From NCBI GenBank assembly GCA_016717705.1, contig JADKFD010000023.1, positions 43,396 to 107,395 of the forward strand: a stretch of 64,000 nucleotides of DNA. The letters run 5' to 3'. Each line of letters starts with the position of its first letter. Positions within the stretch are counted from its first letter, which is position 1. A program made the position numbers and the translations under genes. Source of the DNA: Rhodanobacteraceae bacterium. GTDB lineage: Bacteria > Pseudomonadota > Gammaproteobacteria > Xanthomonadales > SZUA-5. Below, piece after piece: positions 1-7,230 of this stretch. A model generated the notes under the pieces. That model was not told the DNA's origin. It ran no database searches and worked only from the letters and a program-made list of their open reading frames with translations.

Positions 1-390
1 TTGCACGGCGATACCCTGTGCACCGACGACATCGCGTACCAGACGGTACGCCGGCAACTGCGCGATCCGGCGTGGCAGGCGCATTTCCTGGCGCAACCGC
101 TGGCCGCCCGGCGGGCATTTGCCGCCAAGGCCCGTGCCGAGAGCGCCGCGCACACAGCGATGGCGGCGGCGTCGATCATGGACGTCAACGCGGATGCCGT
201 CGCGGCCTTGCAGAGCGCTACGGCAGCCGACTGGATCATCCACGGACACACGCATCGGCCCGCGGTGCACGATCTTCGCGCTGGCCGCCGCCGTATCGTG
301 CTCGGCGACTGGCCGCGTGTGGCGTCGTGGTTACGGGTGGATGGCGATGCGGCGCAGCTGCACTTCGAAGGTCGTGCGCTGTCTCTGTAG
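1..390 (+). CDS. lpxH: UDP-2,3-diacylglucosamine diphosphatase LpxH, C-terminal part
   Basis: The window opens inside this gene, so the start is missing and 129 residues are visible. LpxH is a metal-dependent phosphoesterase on the cytoplasmic face of the inner membrane that removes UMP from UDP-2,3-diacylglucosamine to give lipid X in lipid A synthesis. The fragment starts at the family motif HGDTLCTDD and later carries HGHTHRP, which supplies metal ligands of the calcineurin-like fold; both are diagnostic for LpxH. It ends naturally with TAG at 388-390. The next gene is on the opposite strand and convergent. The name rests on recognised motifs and the C-terminal layout. Confidence 0.9.
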   Translation: MHGDTLCTDDIAYQTVRRQLRDPAWQAHFLAQPLAARRAFAAKARAESAAHTAMAAASIMDVNADAVAALQSATAADWIIHGHTHRPAVHDLRAGRRRIVLGDWPRVASWLRVDGDAAQLHFEGRALSL

Positions 391-513
391 GCCGTGGTCC
401 GCGCGCCAGCGCGTTCCCCGGCGCTGGTGATGATCTGTCGCGCGTACCCGGTGAATCGCTGCGCGATACAGCGGGCTACCAAAGCCAGGCACCTCAGTTC
501 CCCGGCGCTCCGG

Positions 514-1197
514 CTACAGCATCGCGATCAGCGCGAACACCGCCGGCAACAACAGCCACGCCAGCAGTTGTCCGATGATCAGTGCGAATCCCCGGTTGCC
601 ACTGAACGGATCGTCGATCCGCAGTCCCTTGTCCGCGAGTTGGCGCAGCCAGGCCCAGTCGACCACGCACTGGGACGCAAAGGCCAAGGCCAGTGTTCCC
701 AGGCGCAGCCAGCCCGGGTGGGCGTTCAACTGCAGCCAGGCGCCGACGAAGGCCGACAGAAAGGCGATGACGAAAATGCCCATGATGACAATGCCGGGCC
801 AGGCCGGGCCCTTGTCCATGCCGGGCTGCAGGATCATCACCACGACCAGCGTCAGGATCAGCGCGGCGACTTCGACGATGGTCAGTTCGATCAAGGCGTT
901 GGCGAGCGCCAGCCCCGCCGCGCCCCAACTCTGCGTGGCGAAGAGCAGGATCGGCGCCAGCATCCACGCCAGCCGCAGCGGATTGCGCCGTGCAGCCGAA
1001 ATGCCGGCGTCGAGCGCGCCGACGGCGAAGATCTGCCAGACCAGGATCAGCACCCAACCGGTCAGAATGGCGGGCATTGCCAGTGGCCGTGCCACGGCGA
1101 GCAAGGCGAGGTAGCCCGCCCACGGTACTGCCCAGAGATAGGCACGCTGAACCCGCTCGGCCCCGCCGACGGGCGCGAGCGAGCGATCGTCAGCCAC
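514..1197 (-). CDS. Multi-pass inner-membrane protein of unknown function
   Basis: 227 residues with about six hydrophobic stretches separated by short charged loops, so most likely an integral inner-membrane protein. I do not recognise a family with confidence and no catalytic motif is visible. Its start overlaps the 3' end of glmU by 8 bp on the same strand, which implies cotranscription and translational coupling with glmU. It is convergent with lpxH. A role in the envelope would fit both neighbours but is only a guess from context. Confidence 0.7.
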   Translation of the reverse strand: MADDRSLAPVGGAERVQRAYLWAVPWAGYLALLAVARPLAMPAILTGWVLILVWQIFAVGALDAGISAARRNPLRLAWMLAPILLFATQSWGAAGLALANALIELTIVEVAALILTLVVVMILQPGMDKGPAWPGIVIMGIFVIAFLSAFVGAWLQLNAHPGWLRLGTLALAFASQCVVDWAWLRQLADKGLRIDDPFSGNRGFALIIGQLLAWLLLPAVFALIAML

Positions 1198-2572
1198 GCC
1201 GAGTCGGACGCTTCCAGCCGCGCGGCGTCGATTGCTGCGCGCGCGCTACAGTCAACTCGCCGGCCGGCGCGTCCTTGGTGATGGTGGAACCCGCGCCGAT
1301 GGTCGCGCCAGCGCCAATCGTCACCGGCGCGACCAGGGCGGTGTTCGAACCGATGAACACGCCGTCCTCGATGCGCGTGACCGATTTGTTCACGCCGTCG
1401 TAGTTGCAGGTGATGGTACCGGCGCCGATGTTGACGTTGGCGCCCAGGCTGGCGTCACCGATATAGCTCAGATGATTCGCCTTGGAGTCCTTGCCGATGC
1501 GTGACTTCTTGACCTCGACGAAGTTGCCGACATGGCTGCCGACTTCCAGATCGGTGCCCGGACGCAGACGCGCGAAAGGGCCAATGCGGCAATGGCCGTG
1601 GGTGGTGACGCCGTCGAGATCGCAGTGCGCCAGCACCTCGGTGCCCGCCGCCAGATGGCAATCGCGAATACGCACGAAGGGCCCGATGCGCACGCCGCTG
1701 CCGAGCGTCACGCGGCCTTCGAGGATGACGTCGATATCCAGGCTGACGTCGTGGCCGAACACCAGTTCACCGCGCAGGTCCACGCGCGCGGGATCGGCCA
1801 CGCGCAACCCGGCCTTGCACAACTCGCGCAACTGGCGCTTTTGCAGATAACGCTCCAGTTCTGCCAATTGCCAGGCGTCATTGGCGCCGAAGGCTTCCAT
1901 CGGGTCGACACACGGCACGGCGAGCGCCGGCGCCTGGTCGGCCGCCGCAAGCGCGAAGACATCGGTCAGATAGAACTCGCCCTGTGAATTGTTCGGGCGC
2001 ACCTGGGCCAGCCAGTTGCGCAAGGCGCCAGCCTGGGCGGCGACTACGCCGGTATTCACCACGTGCGCGCGGCGCTCTTCCGGCGTGGCGTCACGCTCCT
2101 CGACCACGCGGGTGACACGGCCGGCGGCATCGGTCAGGACGCGCCCGTAGCCGTGCGGATCGTTGAGATAGGCGGTCAAGACCGCGAGTTGCGCCGGCGC
2201 TTCGGTGAGCGTGCGCAGGGTGATCGCCGTCAGCAACGGCACGTCGCCATACAGCACCAGCACGCGGGCGTCATCGCCGACCTCGCGCAGAGCGAGAGAA
2301 ACCGCATGCCCGGTGCCGCGTTGCTCGGCCTGATGCACCCAGCGCAAATCGCTGGCGTCGTCGAAGGCCGCCCGCAGTGCGCCGCCGCGATGGCCGTAGA
2401 CCACGTGGATGGCTTCCGGGGCCAATTCGCGTGCCGCAGCAAGCACGTGATCGAGCAGCGGTCGGCCCGCCAGCGGCACCAGGACCTTGGGCAATTCCGA
2501 GCGCATGCGCTTGCCTTCGCCGGCAGCGAGGACAATGACATGCAGGGCTTGGGTCGGGTTCATGGGAAACAC
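1190..2572 (-). CDS. glmU: Bifunctional GlmU: glucosamine-1-phosphate acetyltransferase / GlcNAc-1-phosphate uridylyltransferase
   Basis: A cytoplasmic enzyme making UDP-GlcNAc for peptidoglycan and lipid A. It acetylates glucosamine-1-phosphate through the C-terminal left-handed beta-helix and uridylylates the product through the N-terminal Rossmann-like domain. The N-terminus has the nucleotide-binding loop AAGEGKRMRSELPKVL, followed by the GYGR segment and NTGV. The C-terminal half shows hexapeptide repeats and the LSYIGDA and NIGAGTITCNYDG segments typical of the acetyltransferase. The length of 460 residues is normal for the family. The start lies a few residues before the conserved N-terminus. 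It is followed directly, with overlap, by the membrane-protein gene. Confidence 0.97.
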   Translation of the reverse strand: MFPMNPTQALHVIVLAAGEGKRMRSELPKVLVPLAGRPLLDHVLAAARELAPEAIHVVYGHRGGALRAAFDDASDLRWVHQAEQRGTGHAVSLALREVGDDARVLVLYGDVPLLTAITLRTLTEAPAQLAVLTAYLNDPHGYGRVLTDAAGRVTRVVEERDATPEERRAHVVNTGVVAAQAGALRNWLAQVRPNNSQGEFYLTDVFALAAADQAPALAVPCVDPMEAFGANDAWQLAELERYLQKRQLRELCKAGLRVADPARVDLRGELVFGHDVSLDIDVILEGRVTLGSGVRIGPFVRIRDCHLAAGTEVLAHCDLDGVTTHGHCRIGPFARLRPGTDLEVGSHVGNFVEVKKSRIGKDSKANHLSYIGDASLGANVNIGAGTITCNYDGVNKSVTRIEDGVFIGSNTALVAPVTIGAGATIGAGSTITKDAPAGELTVARAQQSTPRGWKRPTRRG

Positions 2573-2916
2573 CTGTCAGAAATTCAGCCGCCGATTATCC
2601 ACCGTTGGGGGTGGGCGGGTTTGATATGGGTTGGGGACGGTGCAGGAGTTCCGGTCGCGCCTAGCCGTGAGTTTGATCGTGCATTGACCGTTCCCGGCCA
2701 GTCCACCGCTCACCGAGCAGCGTCCCAGAGCTCACCGACGCGTGGTCGAAGGGGGGGGGGGCGGGGGGGGGGGGGGGGGGCCCTCGACGCCGCGTCCTGA
2801 CAAAGCGCCGGACGCTTTGCTCAGGGCGAACGGATTCAGGAAACTCGTAGCCAGTAAATCAATTGCTTACGACATCATGAGTGCGAGCAACGCGCACGTC
2901 GCTCCTGCAATGGCCG
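2573..2916. other. Gene-free spacer between dusB and glmU
   Basis: No convincing gene. It contains the poly-G tract at 2751-2780 and an inverted repeat at about 2795-2824, where CCTGA-CAAAGCG faces CGCTTTG-CTCAGG. That hairpin is downstream of dusB and may stabilise or terminate its message, but no clear T-run follows it. The glmU promoter must lie at the 2573-2650 end; I see no strong consensus there. Confidence 0.6.
2751..2780. repeat. Poly-G tract (G11-C-G18)
   Basis: Eleven G, one C, then eighteen G, flanked by ordinary mixed sequence. It is either a real slippage-prone, G-quadruplex-capable tract or an assembly/sequencing artefact. A similar but longer tract occurs at 48877-48925. It lies outside any gene I can support. 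Confidence 0.8.
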
Positions 2917-3903
2917 CTACGCCGCCTGCGCCCAGCTCTCGCCTGCCAGCCAGCGTGCCGTGTAGTCGTACTGCGCATCGGCGTCGTCAAAACGCACCAC
3001 CTCGCGACGGAAGTCCTCGCCATCGGCACGCGTCCTGGCGTACCAGCCGAGGTGCTTGCGCGCCATGCGCAGGCCGTGGTGGTCGCCGTAAAACGCGTAC
3101 AGCTCGCGCAGGTGGCCGAGCATGATGGTCGCGATCTCGCCGTCGCTGGGCGCCTTCAGTGCTTCGCCAGTCGCCAGGAAGTGCGCGATCTCGCGAAAGA
3201 TCCATGGCCGACCTTGCGCGGCACGGCCGATCAGCAGTCCGTCACAGCCGGTTGCGCGCAACACTTCGCGCGCCTTTTGCGGCGAATCGACGTCGCCGTT
3301 GGCCAGCACCGGTATGCGCAGATCCGCCTTGATCTGCGCAATCGTCGCGTACTCGGCCTCACCCTCGTACATATCCTCGCGCGTGCGCCCGTGCACGGCG
3401 AGTGCGGCAATGCCGGCGCTCTGCGCAATGCGTGCGATCAGCGGGCCGTTTTTCACTGCACGACACCAGCCGGTGCGGATCTTCAGCGTCACCGGTACCG
3501 ACACCGCGCGCACCACCGCGTCGAGGATGCGACCGACCAGCGCCTCGTCGCGCATCAGCGCCGAGCCGGAATCGACCTTGCAGACCTTCTTGGCCGGGCA
3601 ACCCATGTTGATGTCGATGATGTCGGCGCCGTGATCGACATTGAAGCGCGCGGCATCCGCCAACTGCTGCGGATCGTAGCCGGCAATCTGCACGCTGATC
3701 GGCGCCGGTTCGCCGACGTGATCCATGCGCCAGCGACTCTTCTTCGTGTCCCACAAGCGCGCGTCCGAGGTGGTCATCTCGGACACCGCCAGGCCGGCGC
3801 CGAGGCGCTTGCACAGCTGCCGGAACGGCTTGTCGGTGACCCCGGCCATAGGCGCCAGGATCACGGGTGGGTCGATCAGGTGGGGGCCGATGTGGAGCGT
3901 CAT
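2917..3903 (-). CDS. dusB: tRNA-dihydrouridine synthase, DusB-like
   Basis: An FMN- and NADPH-dependent enzyme reducing uridine to dihydrouridine in the D-loop of tRNA. I start it at 3903 (MTLHIGPHLI) because the conserved N-terminus with APMAGVTDKPFR follows at once; an in-frame extension to 3984 would only translate a repeat element. Visible motifs are NMGCPAKKVC with the catalytic Cys in CPAKKV, the phosphate-binding LANGDVDS segment, and GRAAQGRPWIF near the C-terminal domain. The length of 328 residues is usual for DusB. It lies downstream of the leu genes on the same strand, separated by a twin palindromic repeat, so it may be read from the leu operon, though that is not certain. Confidence 0.93.
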   Translation of the reverse strand: MTLHIGPHLIDPPVILAPMAGVTDKPFRQLCKRLGAGLAVSEMTTSDARLWDTKKSRWRMDHVGEPAPISVQIAGYDPQQLADAARFNVDHGADIIDINMGCPAKKVCKVDSGSALMRDEALVGRILDAVVRAVSVPVTLKIRTGWCRAVKNGPLIARIAQSAGIAALAVHGRTREDMYEGEAEYATIAQIKADLRIPVLANGDVDSPQKAREVLRATGCDGLLIGRAAQGRPWIFREIAHFLATGEALKAPSDGEIATIMLGHLRELYAFYGDHHGLRMARKHLGWYARTRADGEDFRREVVRFDDADAQYDYTARWLAGESWAQAA

Positions 3904-3904
3904 T

Positions 3905-3988
3905 TGGAGTGCGGCGGCTTGCCGCCGCTTTGGTTGCCTTGGGTGATGGTCGACAGCATCCAGAGCGCCGGCAAGCCGGCGCACTCCA
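3905..3988. repeat. Twin REP-like palindromes in inverted orientation
   Basis: Two imperfect copies of a GC-rich palindrome with core GGCTTGCC or its complement, each bounded by GGAGTGC on the outer side, face each other across about 25 bp. This BIME-like arrangement fills the gap between leuDB and dusB. A single related copy is at about 15494-15522. The unit differs from the GTAGGAGCGCGC palindrome family found elsewhere in the window. Confidence 0.75.
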
Positions 3989-3990
3989 GA

Positions 3991-5451
3991 TCACAGCTCC
4001 GCAACAATCGCCTCCGTCATCGCCCGCGTCCCCAGCGCCGGACCGCCTGCGGCGATGTCGGCGGTGCGCAGTCCCGCGCTCAGCACCTTGGCGACGGCGG
4101 CTTCGACCGCACTCGCTTCGGCTTCCAGCTTCAGGCTCCAGCGCAGCAGCATGGCGACGCTCAGGATGGTGCCGATCGGATTGGCCTTGTCCATCCCGGC
4201 AATGTCCGGCGCGCTGCCGTGGATCGGCTCGTAAACGCCGGGGCCGCCATCGCCCAGCGAAGCCGAGGGCAGCAGGCCGAGCGAACCGGCCAGCAACGCG
4301 GCTTCGTCAGTGAGAATGTCGCCGAACAGATTCTCGGTGACGATCACATCGTATGCGGCCGGCTTGGCGATCAGGTGCATCGCCATCGAATCGACCAGTT
4401 GATGCTCCAGCTCGATGTCGGGGAATTCCTCCGCCATCACGCGCGTAGTCACCTGGCGCCACAGGCGCGAGGTCTCCAGCACGTTTGCCTTGTCGACCTG
4501 GGTCAGCCGTTTCTTGCGCTTGCCGGCCAGGCGCGCGGCCAGGCGCACCACGCGTTCGACCTCGCCGACGTTGTAACTGCAGCCGTCGAAAGCGGTATCG
4601 CCATCGCGGCGCTTCTCACCGAAGTAGATGCCGCCAGTCAGTTCGCGCACCACCAGCAGATCGACGCCCACCAGGCGGTCGGACTTGACCGGCGCCAGAT
4701 CGACCAGATCCGGGTGCACCGTCACCGGGCGCAGATTGGCGTACAGGCCGAGTTCCTTGCGCAGCTTGAGCAGACCCTGTTCCGGCCGTACCGGCGCATT
4801 CGGGTCGCTCCATTTCGGACCGCCAACAGCGCCGAGCAGGATGGCATCCGCTTGCTTGCACGCGAGCAGCGATGCGTCGGGCAGAGGATTGCCGCTGGCA
4901 TCGATTGCGGCCCCCTGCGCCAACAAATACCCCAACTGGTCGACGCCCATCATCAGACAACGCCGAGCGAAGGCGTCGAGGCTGAAATCGGCGTGCCAGC
5001 CATCCGGCCCGCTGATGCTCATCGATTCAAGGTCGATGCAAAGCTCTATGCCGGGACGCGCCAGCAACTCCGCGTGCTTGTCCGGCGCCAGAACAATCGC
5101 TACCAGGCCGTTCTTCAGCGCGTTGGAGCGGAAGATATCGGCGATTTCGCTGGAGATCACCGCCTTGAACCCGTAGTCGAGCAGCGCCCAGGGCGCGTGT
5201 TCGCGCGAAGAGCCGCAGGCGAAGTTACGCCCGGCGACGAGAATCGCATGCTGCCGCGAATCCGCTTGATTGAGCAGGCTCTCCGGGCGTTCCTTGCCGT
5301 CGCCGTCATAGCGCCAGTCGTAGAACACCGCGCGGCCGAGGCCAGTGCGCTCGGTCGTGGTCAGAAACCGCGCCGGGATGATCTGGTCGGTGTCGATGTT
5401 CTCTTGCGGCAGGACCAGGGTGGTGCTGCGGATTTGGGTGATGGGGGTCAT
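3991..5451 (-). CDS. leuD-leuB: In-frame LeuD-LeuB fusion, truncated at the join
   Basis: One open frame of 486 codons. Residues 1 to about 180 are LeuD, the 3-isopropylmalate dehydratase small subunit, with QENIDTDQIIPARFL, GRNFACGSSREHAPWAL and CLMMGVDQLGYLL. From about residue 180 (GAAIDASGNPLP) it is 3-isopropylmalate dehydrogenase LeuB, with LLGAVGGPKWSD, RELTGGIYFGE, VTENLFGDILTDEA and YEPIHGSAPDIAG. Missing are the last 15-25 residues of LeuD, the intergenic gap and the first 45-50 residues of LeuB, including the usual GDGIGPEV. LeuD C-termini (like AAIxAYE) and LeuB (GAAIDASG) resemble each other exactly at the join, so a microhomology deletion or an assembly collapse is likely. A natural bifunctional enzyme would not be expected to lack that LeuB segment. 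Confidence 0.9.
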   Translation of the reverse strand: MTPITQIRSTTLVLPQENIDTDQIIPARFLTTTERTGLGRAVFYDWRYDGDGKERPESLLNQADSRQHAILVAGRNFACGSSREHAPWALLDYGFKAVISSEIADIFRSNALKNGLVAIVLAPDKHAELLARPGIELCIDLESMSISGPDGWHADFSLDAFARRCLMMGVDQLGYLLAQGAAIDASGNPLPDASLLACKQADAILLGAVGGPKWSDPNAPVRPEQGLLKLRKELGLYANLRPVTVHPDLVDLAPVKSDRLVGVDLLVVRELTGGIYFGEKRRDGDTAFDGCSYNVGEVERVVRLAARLAGKRKKRLTQVDKANVLETSRLWRQVTTRVMAEEFPDIELEHQLVDSMAMHLIAKPAAYDVIVTENLFGDILTDEAALLAGSLGLLPSASLGDGGPGVYEPIHGSAPDIAGMDKANPIGTILSVAMLLRWSLKLEAEASAVEAAVAKVLSAGLRTADIAAGGPALGTRAMTEAIVAEL

Positions 5452-5458
5452 GAAATCA

Positions 5459-5645
5459 GTGAGTAGTGAGTAGTCAGTGGTGAGTAAAAACCGGCACGTG
5501 CGAGAGATTATTTAGGAACTGTAGGAGCGCGCTTGCGCGCGAAGAGTGGCGCGGGAATTCGTGATGACATCAAGTGCGGACGCTGCCGACGAAGCGAAAA
5601 GGCCTCGCCGTCGCCAGCTCTTACTCACTATTCACTACTCACTGC
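5459..5645. repeat. Heptamer-armed composite palindromic element (GTGAGTA family), copy 1
   Basis: The left arm at 5459-5490 is a tandem array of degenerate 7-mers (GTGAGTA units); the right arm at 5620-5645 is its inverted complement (TACTCAC, TATTCAC). A REP-like palindrome, GTAGGAGCGCGCTTGCGCGC, sits between at 5521-5540. The interior (AAAAACCGGCACGTGCGAGA and onward) matches the copy at 22675-22834 read on the other strand. The right arm contains the leuC stop codon and the left arm reaches within 8 bp of the leuD start, so the element fills the leuC-leuD gap and lies inside the operon transcript. Confidence 0.85.
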
Positions 5646-7044
5646 TTCCGAGCTCGCGCGGATCGGCTATCGCCCCCGCAATCGCACTCGCCGCCGCGAC
5701 CGCCGGGCTGGCGAGTACGGTGCGCGCGCCTTTGCCCTGGCGGCCTTCGAAGTTGCGGTTGCTGGTGCTGACGCTGGTCTGACCGGGACCGACGAGGTCG
5801 CCGTTCATGGCGATGCACATCGAGCAGCCGGGCTGTCGCCACTGCGCGCCGGCGGCGGTGAACACCTGATCCAGGCCTTCGGCTTCGGCGTCGAGTTTGA
5901 CCGCATCGGAGCCCGGCACCACCAGCATGCGTACGCGCGGATGCACCTTGCGGCCACGCAGCACAGCGGCCGTCGCGCGCAGGTCAGACAATCGGCCATT
6001 GGTGCAACTGCCGACGAACACCACGTCGATGGGATGGCCGATCAGCGCCTCGTCGGCGGCAAAACCCATGTAGGCGCGCGCCTTGACCAATTGAGCGTCA
6101 TCGCCCGCCGGCACGCGCTCGTCGATCGCCGCGCCCATGCCCGGATGCGTGCCCCAGGTGATGGTCGGTTTGATGTCCCCGGCGGCGATGCGCACGACGC
6201 GATCGAAACGCGCTCCCTCATCGGTCGCCAATTGGCGCCAACGCGCAACCGCTTGTTCGAACTCCGCACCCTGCGGCGCCAATGGGCGACCTCGCAAGTA
6301 GTCGAAAGTGATCTCGTCGGGCGCCACCATGCCGCAACGCGCGCCGGCTTCGATCGACATATTGCACAGGGTCATGCGACCCTCCATGTCGAGGCCGCGG
6401 ATCGCGCTGCCGCGATATTCGATGGCGTAGCCGGTGCCGCCTTCGACGCCAATCTCGCGGATGATGTGCAAGATCACGTCCTTGGCACTGATGCCGGTAC
6501 CGAGCGTGCCCTCGACCTCGATCGCCATCGACTTTGCCTTGCGCTGCAGCAGGCACTGGCTGGCCAGCACATAGCCGACCTCGCTGGTGCCGATGCCGAA
6601 GGCGATCGCGCCGAACGCACCGTGGGTACTGGTGTGGCTGTCGCCGCAGACGATGGTCATGCCCGGCTGCGTCGCGCCGAGCTCCGGTCCGATCACATGC
6701 ACCACGCCGCGGTTGCCGGAGCCGAAGTCGTAGAGGCGCACACCGAACTCGGCCGCGTTGCGGCGCAGCGCCTCGACCTGGGCCTTGGCCTCGGCGGTGT
6801 ACCAGGGCAGTTCGCCGCTGGCATCGGCGGGCAGCGTCGGCGTCGAATGATCCAGCGTCGCCAGCGTGCGATCGGTGCGGCGCACTGGCAGTCCGCGCGA
6901 ACGCAGTTCGGTGAATGCCTGAGGTGAGGTCACCTCATGGACGAGGTGCAGGTCGACATACAGCACGGCCGGTGCCTCAGGCGTCTCGGCAACGACCACG
7001 TGGCTGTCCCAGAGTTTGTCGTAGAGGGTGCGGGGGGAGGTCAT
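5635..7044 (-). CDS. leuC: 3-isopropylmalate dehydratase large subunit LeuC
   Basis: The aconitase-family large subunit that, with LeuD, isomerises 2-isopropylmalate to 3-isopropylmalate in leucine synthesis, using a [4Fe-4S] cluster. The start at 7044 (MTSPRTLYDKLW) matches the family N-terminus; longer forms upstream read through a repeat element. Visible features are the VCGDSHTSTHGAFGA segment, FVGSCTNGR with the first cluster Cys, and PGCSMCIAMN with the other two. The length of 469 residues is typical. Its last residues and the stop codon lie inside a heptamer-repeat arm. It is between leuA and leuD, in the order leuA-leuC-leuD-leuB. Confidence 0.96.
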   Translation of the reverse strand: MTSPRTLYDKLWDSHVVVAETPEAPAVLYVDLHLVHEVTSPQAFTELRSRGLPVRRTDRTLATLDHSTPTLPADASGELPWYTAEAKAQVEALRRNAAEFGVRLYDFGSGNRGVVHVIGPELGATQPGMTIVCGDSHTSTHGAFGAIAFGIGTSEVGYVLASQCLLQRKAKSMAIEVEGTLGTGISAKDVILHIIREIGVEGGTGYAIEYRGSAIRGLDMEGRMTLCNMSIEAGARCGMVAPDEITFDYLRGRPLAPQGAEFEQAVARWRQLATDEGARFDRVVRIAAGDIKPTITWGTHPGMGAAIDERVPAGDDAQLVKARAYMGFAADEALIGHPIDVVFVGSCTNGRLSDLRATAAVLRGRKVHPRVRMLVVPGSDAVKLDAEAEGLDQVFTAAGAQWRQPGCSMCIAMNGDLVGPGQTSVSTSNRNFEGRQGKGARTVLASPAVAAASAIAGAIADPRELGSSE

Positions 7045-7063
7045 GCGGTAGGCCCCGGTTGGC

Positions 7064-7226
7064 GGGAGTCCGGGACACAGGACCCGGGACCCGCAAGAGC
7101 GATCAGAGGCGCAGGGCTCAGGATCTGGCCGAAATGCACCTGCATCTGCGCCCAAATTTCGCCACAACCTTCCCGGCGCGCCTCCCGTTCCTTCCGGTCC
7201 CCGGGTCCCGGGTCCCGCGTCCCGGC
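7064..7226. repeat. Heptamer-armed inverted element (CCGGGAC family) between leuA and leuC
   Basis: The left arm at 7064-7093 is an array of 7-mers like CGGGACC, and the right arm at 7195-7226 is the inverted complement (CCCGGGT, CCCGCGT). About 100 bp of unrelated sequence separate them, without the GTAGGAGCGCGC palindrome. The right arm ends 4 bp from the leuA stop codon. The arms could pair into a long hairpin in the leu transcript. Confidence 0.75.
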
Positions 7227-7230
7227 TTCT

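Noticed and set aside
394..1281. A plus-strand frame of 295 codons across the membrane-protein gene.
   Set aside because: Antisense to a conserved gene pair, with low-complexity Gln/Arg-rich translation and no ribosome site.
2881..5466. An 861-codon open frame on the plus strand antisense to dusB and leuDB.
   Set aside because: High-GC genes leave long open frames on the opposite strand; the translation has no family features and both real genes are well supported.
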